Below are positions 24,265 to 31,110 of a DNA stretch of 64,000 bases, piece by piece. Within the stretch, counting starts at the first letter, position 1, and each line of letters opens with the position of its first letter. Below the pieces are notes generated by a model that ran no database searches, was not told the origin of the DNA, and saw only the letters and a program-made list of their open reading frames with translations. The stretch is from Tannerella serpentiformis (GTDB lineage Bacteria; Bacteroidota; Bacteroidia; Bacteroidales; Tannerellaceae): NCBI RefSeq assembly GCF_003033925.1, contig NZ_CP028365.1, positions 2,790,001 to 2,854,000 on the forward strand, in the 5' to 3' direction. A program made the translations under genes and the position numbers.

Positions 24265-26799
24265 GTGGCCGCGTGGCGCTCCGCACTGCGTATGGCCGAC
24301 AACGGTAACCGTACAAAGCTCTACGACCTCTATAGCGACATCCTGCTGGATGGCGTGCTTGCCGACGCCATCGATAAACGTATCGACGCCGTCAAAGACG
24401 CCGATCTGTCGTTCACTATCGACAACAAAGACGTGGATGTGATGTATGATCTGATGGATACGGTCGAGTTCGAGGAACTGATCGGCGAGATTATGATGGC
24501 CAAATTCTGGGGTATCTCCGTCGATGAGTTCGATTTTGATGAGGATCGAACCTTTCGCTTTACGTCTATCAATCGGAAGCACATCCGCCCGAAGTTGAAA
24601 GAGATCGTAAGGCAGCAGACGGATGACCGCGGCATTTCCTACGCCGGTGATGATCGGGTCATTCAGTGGGGCAAAGACGACGATCTCGGGCTACTGCTGA
24701 AGGTCTCGCCATTGGTCATCTACAAACGCGGCGGATTTGGCGACTGGGCGCAGTTTGTCGAGCTGTTCGGCATGCCGCTTCGCATCGGCAAATACAGCGC
24801 AATGGATGAAGCCAGCCGCCGCGAATTGATCCGTGCTTTTGAGACGGCCGGATCGGCGCCTTATCTCGTTATCCCCAAAGAGACGGAGGCCACGCAGGAA
24901 GCCAACGCTGCGTCTGGCAACGGGCTTCTATATAAAGAGTTCCGGCAGGCTTGCACGGAGGAAATCCTGATCACCATTTTGGGGCAAACGATGACCACCG
25001 TAGACGGCAGTTCGCTGGCGCAGGGACAGGTGCACATGGCTGTTCAAGAAAAGAAGTACCGTGCCGATAGGCGGTTCGTGGAGCGCATGCTCAATCGCTA
25101 TTTCGTGCCCATGCTCATCCGCCGCGGCTATCCGATCACCGGCGGAAAGTTCCGCTACATGGATGCCAAACGCGAGCTCGAGGTGCCCGAGATCATCCAA
25201 CTCTCGGACATCCTACCCATCCCGCAGAGCTACCTGCATGAAAAGTACAACATTCCTCTACCCGAGCCCGGCGAGCCTATTGCCCGCCGGCAGGCGCAGC
25301 CACTCTTTAGCGTGCCTGAAGGGGACAGTGAGGAAGAAGAAACGGACGAGGAAGCCAGCCTCGACGAAGGCAAGGCAGACGCGCCAGAGCCTGACAAAAA
25401 GGCAGCGGAGGAAGATGCGCCGACAAGTCGCAAAGTGAAACATGCGGATCGCGACCGCAGCAATTTCTTTACCCGGTTATTCGATTTTTTCGTCCCCGCC
25501 CGGTCATACGGCCGGGCGACATCCGACATCCTCACACTCTCGGAAGCCACGCTTGCGGATGCCCTGATCCGACAGACGATTGAGACAAAGGGCCGCGCTT
25601 ATTTCAGCGCCGACCTGTTTGCCTACACCCACACGGAGCTCATCCGCGGACTGCGAAAGGGCTATCGCCGCGCGGACGTCCGTCTGGCTGATAGTGGCTT
25701 TGTCTACAATGCCAACGATGATGCTTACATCACCGCCTTGGAGCAAAACCTGTTTCATTTCTCAGCCGCCAAAACACTGGCCGAGGTGAGTGAGTTGAAC
25801 CGTCTGTTCCGCGAGAGCAAGGGATACAGCGATTTCAGGAAGAAGGCCAGAGCGCTGCTAAAGGTCTACAATGAGCAATGGCTGCGCACGGAGTACAATA
25901 CGGCCGTATCTGTGGGAGAATCGGTAAGCACTTATCGGCGCCTTATGGCACAAACGAACGTATTCCCGTTTTGGGAGTACCGCACCGTGGGTGACGATCG
26001 TGTCCGACAGGAGCACCAAGCGTTGGAGGGGCTGATTCTACCAATAGAAGACCCGCGCTGGCAAAAGATTATGCCGCCAAACGGATGGAACTGTCGCTGC
26101 TACATTACCCCCAGAATGAGGCATGAAGGGGCTGATTTGGATATGGAAGCTATGCGCGCGCAGTGCGACGGATACCTCGAATCACCCGAATGGAAACGGT
26201 GCGAGACACAGGGATTCGGTATCAATCGGGCTAATGAGGCCGAAGTATTTACAGCTAATCAAATGTATATCCAAAACTTCATGGATATGCCGGATAAGAC
26301 GATCGAGCAGATCACCCCAGACGAATGGGGCGTTGAGGGATCGATCGATGTGCTAAAAGAGGAAGCAAAAAAAGAGGTGCCCAAATACAAGGGATCACCG
26401 GAAGAATGGTTTGATGCGAATAAAGTCATTGAGGCCGGCATGGAACTATTGAAGGTGAAAGACTATGTCGGCCGTGTGTGGCAGATGACAAAGAAGGCGT
26501 TTAGGGTGCACTCTACGGACATAGTAAAGAAACGGGCTTTCCGTACTGAGTTTTTGAATGCCATCCGGGAAGTAGCTGATGCACCTGATGAAGTGTGGCT
26601 TGGTCGAGATCGAAAAGATAGGAACACCCATGTGAGGGCAGTTAACAATTACATAATGATCAAATACTACAAAGATGAGGCGATCGCCGTGATTGGAAAA
26701 GTTGAACGAGCGAAGCTGATGCTAAAATCGTGGTATGTACTAAGGGATAAGAATGTGCGTCGCGGGTTGCTGATTAAGAAAGCCCCGAAAACAAAATAA
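24265..26799 (+). CDS. portal (DUF935) - MuF - nuclease-like fusion protein
   Basis: Residues 1-345 are a Mu gp29-type portal (DLYSDILLDGVLADAIDKRI, VIQWGKDDDLGLLLKVSPLV, FGMPLRIGKYSAMD). Residues 350-410 are an acidic linker. Residues 415-625 are a MuF-type head protein with LRTEYNTAVSVGE, RQEHQALEGLILP and PPNGWNCRCYITP. The last about 100 residues (REVADAPDEVWLGRDRKDRN, HVRAVNNYIMIKYY, AIAVIGKVERAKLMLKSWY) resemble barnase/EndoU/colicin-like nuclease domains found as MuF cargo. The native start is probably ATG 24174 (MSNKTKHKQAAAGPISTQII), out of frame by one base near 24240-24260; GTG 24265 is only a fallback. Separate portal and MuF genes are the rule in Mu itself. Confidence 0.75.
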   Translation: MAAWRSALRMADNGNRTKLYDLYSDILLDGVLADAIDKRIDAVKDADLSFTIDNKDVDVMYDLMDTVEFEELIGEIMMAKFWGISVDEFDFDEDRTFRFTSINRKHIRPKLKEIVRQQTDDRGISYAGDDRVIQWGKDDDLGLLLKVSPLVIYKRGGFGDWAQFVELFGMPLRIGKYSAMDEASRRELIRAFETAGSAPYLVIPKETEATQEANAASGNGLLYKEFRQACTEEILITILGQTMTTVDGSSLAQGQVHMAVQEKKYRADRRFVERMLNRYFVPMLIRRGYPITGGKFRYMDAKRELEVPEIIQLSDILPIPQSYLHEKYNIPLPEPGEPIARRQAQPLFSVPEGDSEEEETDEEASLDEGKADAPEPDKKAAEEDAPTSRKVKHADRDRSNFFTRLFDFFVPARSYGRATSDILTLSEATLADALIRQTIETKGRAYFSADLFAYTHTELIRGLRKGYRRADVRLADSGFVYNANDDAYITALEQNLFHFSAAKTLAEVSELNRLFRESKGYSDFRKKARALLKVYNEQWLRTEYNTAVSVGESVSTYRRLMAQTNVFPFWEYRTVGDDRVRQEHQALEGLILPIEDPRWQKIMPPNGWNCRCYITPRMRHEGADLDMEAMRAQCDGYLESPEWKRCETQGFGINRANEAEVFTANQMYIQNFMDMPDKTIEQITPDEWGVEGSIDVLKEEAKKEVPKYKGSPEEWFDANKVIEAGMELLKVKDYVGRVWQMTKKAFRVHSTDIVKKRAFRTEFLNAIREVADAPDEVWLGRDRKDRNTHVRAVNNYIMIKYYKDEAIAVIGKVERAKLMLKSWYVLRDKNVRRGLLIKKAPKTK

Positions 26800-26821
26800 G
26801 CCGGAGCGATCCGGCTTATTG
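26794..26821 (+). terminator. hairpin after the portal fusion gene
   Basis: AATAAGCCGGA and TCCGGCTTATT are a perfect 11-bp stem around GCGA, starting at the stop codon. The T-run after it is short. Confidence 0.65.
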
Positions 26822-26957
26822 TATGGGGATTAATCAGCAATCCACGCTGTAGCTGTTACAGACGCTTCTCCCCCCATCATCCCCGAGGTGTTGACGATAT
26901 TGCTTAACCGTGATTGCAGACTTCAATGCAAATATACAACGAAACAGGGAACAGAAT

Positions 26958-27458
26958 ATGGATATAGATGAGTTCAAGAATTATTTGAAGGCGTTACCGG
27001 AAAAGATTTTGAGCACTGCGCCTGCCATTGTGTCAGAGACAGCCGTAGAGTATTACAAAGAGCGCTTTGCGGTGAAAGGGTTCGATGGATCTCCGTGGAT
27101 ACCAGGCAGACCGAAAAAGAGCGGCTCCCTATTGGTGCAAAGCGGTAATCTGATGAATAGTATCCGCCCCGCCTACGTGGGGCCAGATAAGGTCGTCATC
27201 TCAGCTGGTAACGCCCAAGTGCCCTATGCAGAGGTGCACAACGAGGGCTTCGAGGGGGATGTGGCCATACAGTCCTACGTGCGCAGCACGAAGGGCAAAG
27301 CGAATAAGAAAAAGGCGGATGCCGGCGACGCCCCGGGCACGGTAAAGGCGCACACGCGTCACATGAATATCCCCAAGCGGCAATTCATGGGCTATTCTCG
27401 AGACATGGCCGACCGCATCAAAAAGCGTCTCGATGAGGCCATCGATGGCATACTGTAA
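26958..27458 (+). CDS. phage virion morphogenesis (Mu gpG-like) protein
   Basis: A 166-residue protein: MDIDEFKNYLKALPEKILST, ETAVEYYKERFAVKGFDGSP, LLVQSGNLMNSIRPAYVG, then VPYAEVHNEGFEGD and HMNIPKRQFMGYS. The order F..GFDG..W, L..SG.L..SI, YA.iHNeG, iP.RqFmG is the signature of the virion morphogenesis/tail completion family. ATG 26958 follows an AT-rich leader. It is downstream of the hairpin at 26794, so it may have its own promoter. Confidence 0.75.
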   Translation: MDIDEFKNYLKALPEKILSTAPAIVSETAVEYYKERFAVKGFDGSPWIPGRPKKSGSLLVQSGNLMNSIRPAYVGPDKVVISAGNAQVPYAEVHNEGFEGDVAIQSYVRSTKGKANKKKADAGDAPGTVKAHTRHMNIPKRQFMGYSRDMADRIKKRLDEAIDGIL

Positions 27459-27476
27459 TCAAATAGAATAGAGGCA

Positions 27477-27923
27477 ATGAATAAGGAACTGTTTATCGCT
27501 TTATGCGACCGGATCGGGCAGTGTGTACCCGAGATTCGTTTTATAGACTTCGACCGCGGGCAGCTGAGCGCATCCGGCGAACGCCCGCCCGTGGAATGGC
27601 CTTGCTGTCTGCTGAGCATCGACTACACGAATTGCCGTGACCTCGCCGTGGAAGTGAATACGCAATTGGTGATGGCTGACATCACCCTACGCGTGGCCTT
27701 TCCGCCGGCTGGCGAAACGCACAACCACGCCCCTGAAAAGGTGCGCGACATGGCCCTGCAAATGCTCGACACGGTGGAAAAGCTACACGATGCCCTCCAA
27801 GGTGAGACGCTGGGCGATACGGTTTCCACCCTCAGCCGCAGCCGTGCCACAATGCAGACACGCAGCAATAAGATCGTCGTGTTCAATCTGACCTACTCGA
27901 CGACCTTCCAAGAAGTAAAGTAG
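27477..27923 (+). CDS. tail terminator-type protein (Mu gp37-like position)
   Basis: This 148-residue protein has an N-terminal helix (LFIALCDRIGQCVPEIRFID), a beta-rich core (CCLLSIDYTNCRDLAV, ADITLRVAFPP) and a helix DMALQMLDTVEKLHDALQG. A C-terminal strand VVFNLTYSTTFQEV follows. That is the fold layout of tail terminator proteins. It follows gpG-like as in Mu-type phages and is the last gene before the prophage end. Family call is by layout, not motif. Confidence 0.45.
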   Translation: MNKELFIALCDRIGQCVPEIRFIDFDRGQLSASGERPPVEWPCCLLSIDYTNCRDLAVEVNTQLVMADITLRVAFPPAGETHNHAPEKVRDMALQMLDTVEKLHDALQGETLGDTVSTLSRSRATMQTRSNKIVVFNLTYSTTFQEVK

Positions 27924-27930
27924 ACGATCA

Positions 27931-27953
27931 AAAGGGGCGAAAATGCCCCCTTT
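27931..27953 (+). terminator. intrinsic terminator of the last phage gene
   Basis: AAAGGGGC and GCCCCCTTT pair around GAAAAT, 8 bp after the stop at 27923. A second hairpin follows at 27972. Confidence 0.6.
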
Positions 27954-27971
27954 CGAAGTGTGAAAGGGATA

Positions 27972-28009
27972 CAAAAAACGGGGCGCGAAAAACACGTCCC
28001 GTTTTTGTA
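27972..28009. terminator. second terminator-like hairpin near the prophage end
   Basis: AAAAAACGGGGCG and CGTCCCGTTTTT pair with one mismatch around CGAAAAACA. The flanking A and T runs make it bidirectional. Confidence 0.65.
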
Positions 28010-28043
28010 CTTTTTGATTGGAAACCTTGTACTTTTTGATTGG
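28005..28043. mobile_element. prophage right-end transposase-binding sites
   Basis: Two perfect copies of TTGTACTTTTTGATTGG at 28005-28021 and 28027-28043, exactly 22 bp apart. Mu-type phages carry short directly repeated transposase sites of about 22-bp spacing at their ends. The sites lie after the last phage gene and before htpG, so the outer end should be between 28,044 and 28,084. The exact terminal base could not be fixed, because the left end is outside the window. Confidence 0.65.
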
Positions 28044-28084
28044 CGGATTATAATTCGGGGGCTGTTCTTACGAATGGGGCCGTT

Positions 28085-30145
28085 TTAGCCGATCAATTCC
28101 ACGCTGCGGCGGATGAAGCGGCTCAGCGGCTCACCCTTCAGCAGACCGTTGGCCAAGAGGGCGAGGTCGATCAGCTGACCGACCACCTTGTTGCCGGCGG
28201 CGTACTCCGTGAGGATGGCGTCACGACGGCCACACAGCTCGTCGAGCGTGCGGTTCGTGTTCGTCATATCCTCCTTCTCGGCCTCGGTCAGTTCGTCTTC
28301 CTTCTTCTTGCTCTGCGCCTCGCGGAGATCGTGTTGGCGTGCCTCCCAGCCCTTGATGTCGGAGAGGATGGGCTGCAGCTTGTCGGTGCAGGCCTTCTCC
28401 TCGTCGCTGAGGACGGAGAGGATGAGCGGGTGATCGGTGTTGAGCACGAGGTTGTAGCTCTCGGGCATCTCGCCGTAGAACGACATGCCGGGTTGCATGG
28501 CCGACATCTCACGCATGCGGCGCATGAACTCGCCTTGGGTCAACATGACTGGGTTGGCCGACGGACCGAGCGCCTCGAAAGTGACCACAAAGTCCGTCTT
28601 GTCCATCTTCGGCAAGCGGCTACGGAAGACTTGTTGCAGCGCCTGACGCTGATCGTCGGTGAGGCTTACCGTGGGGGCGTCGGCCTTAAGGATGAGGCGG
28701 TCGATCGTGTCGCTATCCACGCGGACGAAGCGCGTCTTCTCGATCTTCTGCTCCAGCTGTCCGATGGCGTGGACGTCGAGCTGTCCGTCCATGACGAGGA
28801 CGTTGTAGCCGCGATCCTTAGCTGCTTGGATGTAGCTGTACTGCTCGTCCGGGTTGGTGGTGTAGAGGTAGATGACATTGCCCTCCTTATCGGTCTGCTC
28901 GGAGGCGATCAGCTTGCGATACTCCTCTAGGGTGTAATAGGTGCCGTCGACGTCCTTGAGCAGGGCAAACTTCGCGGCGCGGTCGTAGAACTTCTCGTCG
29001 CTGAGCATGCCGTATTGGATGAAGAGCTTCAGGCTGTCCCACTTCTCTTCGAAGGCTTTGCGGTCGTTCTTGAAGATCTCCTCCAGGCGATCGGCCACCT
29101 TCTTGGTGATGTGCGCGGAGATCTTCTTCACGTTCTGGTCGCTCTGCAGGTAGGAGCGGGAGACGTTGAGCGGGATGTCGGGCGAGTCGAGCACGCCGTG
29201 CAGCAGGGTGAGGAACTCGGGGACGATGCCCTCGACGGAGTCCGTGACGAACACTTGGTTGCTGTAGAGCCGGATCTTGTTGCGCTGCAAATCCATGTTG
29301 CTTTTGATGCGCGGGAAGTAGAGGATACCGGTCAGGTTGAAGGGATAATCCACATTGAGGTGGATCCAGAAGAGCGGCTCGTCGGCCATCGGGTAGAGCT
29401 CGCGGTAGAACGCCTTGTAGTCCTCATCCTTCAGCTCCGAGGGCTTGCGCACCCAGGCGGGGTGGGTGTTGTTGACGATGTTGTCCTCGTCGGTGTCGAC
29501 ATACTTGCCGTCCTTCCACTCCTGCTTCTTGCCGAAGGCGATGGGGATGGGCAGGTAGCGGCAGTATTTCTCGAGCAGCGAGGTGATCTTGTCCTTTTCG
29601 AGGAAATCCTTGTTGTCGTCGTCGATGTGAAGGATGATGTCCGTGCCGCGGTCGTCCTTCTTCGTCTCGGTCATTTCGTATTCCGGCGTGCCCTCGCAGC
29701 TCCACCGCACGGCCGTGGCGCCCTCTTGATACGAGCGGGTGACGATCTCCACCTTTTTCGACACCATGAACGAGGAGTAGAAGCCGAGCCCGAAGTGGCC
29801 GATGATGGCGGCCGCGTTGTCCTTGTATTTCTTGACGAACTCCTCGGCGCCGGAGAAGGCGATTTGGTTAATGTAGCGATCGATCTCGTCGGCCGTCATG
29901 CCCACGCCGCGGTCGGAGATGATGAGCTTGCCTTTCTCCGTGCGGATGCGGATCGTGAGGTCGCCCAGCTCGCCCTTGAACTCGCCGACGGAGGCCAGCG
30001 TCTTGAGCTTCTGCGTGGCGTCGATGGCGTTTGAGACCAGCTCGCGGAGGAAGATCTCGTGGTCGCTGTAGAGGAATTTTTTGATGACGGGGAAGATGTT
30101 TTCACTGGTTACGCCAATGTTCCCCTTGGTTTCTTGTTTTGCCAT
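28085..30145 (-). CDS. htpG: Hsp90-family chaperone HtpG
   Basis: This 686-residue full-length bacterial Hsp90 is an ATP-dependent cytosolic chaperone for late-folding clients. The GHKL ATPase domain has ELVSNAIDATQKL near residue 36, IISDRGVGMTADEI near residue 75, and GHFGLGFYSSFMVSKKVE near residue 115. The middle domain has ILYFPRIKSNMDLQRNKIRLY and the catalytic-loop-like LNVSRSYLQSD. The C-terminal dimerisation domain is present, and there is no MEEVD tail, as normal in bacteria. The stop is within about 45 bp of the prophage end sites. Tandem array C lies upstream of its start. Confidence 0.97.
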   Translation of the reverse strand: MAKQETKGNIGVTSENIFPVIKKFLYSDHEIFLRELVSNAIDATQKLKTLASVGEFKGELGDLTIRIRTEKGKLIISDRGVGMTADEIDRYINQIAFSGAEEFVKKYKDNAAAIIGHFGLGFYSSFMVSKKVEIVTRSYQEGATAVRWSCEGTPEYEMTETKKDDRGTDIILHIDDDNKDFLEKDKITSLLEKYCRYLPIPIAFGKKQEWKDGKYVDTDEDNIVNNTHPAWVRKPSELKDEDYKAFYRELYPMADEPLFWIHLNVDYPFNLTGILYFPRIKSNMDLQRNKIRLYSNQVFVTDSVEGIVPEFLTLLHGVLDSPDIPLNVSRSYLQSDQNVKKISAHITKKVADRLEEIFKNDRKAFEEKWDSLKLFIQYGMLSDEKFYDRAAKFALLKDVDGTYYTLEEYRKLIASEQTDKEGNVIYLYTTNPDEQYSYIQAAKDRGYNVLVMDGQLDVHAIGQLEQKIEKTRFVRVDSDTIDRLILKADAPTVSLTDDQRQALQQVFRSRLPKMDKTDFVVTFEALGPSANPVMLTQGEFMRRMREMSAMQPGMSFYGEMPESYNLVLNTDHPLILSVLSDEEKACTDKLQPILSDIKGWEARQHDLREAQSKKKEDELTEAEKEDMTNTNRTLDELCGRRDAILTEYAAGNKVVGQLIDLALLANGLLKGEPLSRFIRRSVELIG

Positions 30146-30274
30146 AGTGGTCTTCTGTCTATTTGTTGTTTATGAATGGATCTATTGGATAGTTGGTGGT
30201 GATCTTTCGGATCACGCGCCGGCCCCTTGGGTCAAAAAAAATGCCAGTCGCCACCGGACTGACATTTTGACGGA

Positions 30275-30705
30275 GTCGTGGGTATTTGTGGAACTTCCGC
30301 AAGTCTCTCGAGAAACCTTTTGGTGTTTGCGGGAGTCCCGCAAGCCTCTCGGAAAACTTTTTGGCGTTTGCGGGAGTCCCGCAAGTCTCTCGGAAAACTT
30401 TTTGGCGTTTGCGGGAGTCCCGCAAGTCTTTCGGAAAATTTTTTGGCGTTTGCGGGAGTCCCGCAAACACCTCGGTAAATGCGGCGGAACTTGCGCGACC
30501 TGCGCAAACGTCTCGGTAAATGCCGTGGTACTTGCGCGGCTTGCACAAACGTCTCGGTGAATGCCGCGGTACTTGCGCGGCTTGCGTAAACGTCTCGGTA
30601 AATGCCGCGGAACTTGCGCAGCTTGCGCAAACGTCTCGGTGAATGCCGCGGAACTTGCGTGGCCTGCGCAAACGTCTCAGTAAATGCGGCGGAACTTGCG
30701 CGGAT
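30275..30705. repeat. tandem array C, 41-bp period, about 10 units in two subfamilies
   Basis: CTCG recurs at 30307, 30348, 30389, 30430, 30471, 30512, 30553, 30594, 30635 and 30676, always 41 bp apart. The first half of the array has the palindrome TTGCGGGAGTCCCGCAA and GGAAAACTTTTTGG. The second half has AACTTGCGCAGCTTGCGCAA and GGTAAATGCCGCGG. Sequence changes mid-array while the phase does not. It lies upstream of htpG. Confidence 0.95.
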
Positions 30706-30785
30706 CCATTTTCCGGCCGGCAGGGCAAGGGAATTATACGCCCACTAAATACTTAATGAGGAGTCGAATAAGCGACGCTTTTTTG
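30706..30785. other. AT-rich spacer, nothing recognised
   Basis: Contains CCGGCCGGCAGGG and then AT-rich DNA up to the long inverted repeat. No gene or clear promoter. Confidence 0.3.
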
Positions 30786-30844
30786 TTCAGTTATAATAAT
30801 CGCGGTAACCTCATACGAAGGTTACCGCGATTATTATAACTGAA
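30786..30844. repeat. perfect 26-bp inverted repeat
   Basis: Arm TTCAGTTATAATAATCGCGG continuing TAACCT is matched without mismatch by AGGTTACCGCG continuing to AACTGAA, with the 7-nt loop CATACGA. TTTTTT precedes it. It may be a strong bidirectional terminator, a small non-autonomous insertion, or a binding site. Confidence 0.9.
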
Positions 30845-31078
30845 ACTATATCGATTTCCTTTCTTCCGTGTCGATTATTCTTTATTCAATAGAGATTGAT
30901 ACAGTATAATCTCCATTCATTATATCTGAATTCCCTGCAATTGTGAGTTTTCTATCTTTTCTATTGTATTTACAGGTCTGGTATCTTGTACTAAAATCAG
31001 TATGTGCGACAAGAAGTCGTGTAAGTAATTGTTTAACAATTAAATGAAGTAACAAATGTCATTAAAGTCAGATTAAAC
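30845..31078. other. low-GC intergenic DNA
   Basis: Markedly AT-rich compared with the chromosome around it. No gene, tRNA or clear terminator. The short 3' exon of the intron-interrupted gene begins at 31079. Confidence 0.4.
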
Positions 31079-31110
31079 CTATTGTTCCGTCAATAGTAGC
31101 CTACGGTCAC
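31079..31110 (-). pseudogene. 3' piece of a small gene split by the group II intron
   Basis: On the minus strand this reads GT GAC CGT AGG CTA CTA TTG ACG GAA CAA TAG. Joined to the 33408-33609 piece by removal of 31111-33407, it gives a continuous 78-codon frame ending RDRRLLLTEQ. The join is exact in frame (202 + 32 = 234 bases). Confidence 0.55.

Noticed and set aside
28005-28043. Direct repeats as part of the 42-bp array family
   Set aside because: Only two copies, spaced 22 bp, and located at the phage end; transposase sites explain them better.
28040-28930. Long + strand frames opposite htpG and dnaK (also 29015-30034, 33835-35619)
   Set aside because: Shadow frames caused by GC-rich codon use; the minus-strand genes are unmistakable.
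30081-30728. Plus and minus frames through array C as a repeat protein
   Set aside because: The 41-bp period shifts frame every unit, so no repeated peptide results; no start or family.
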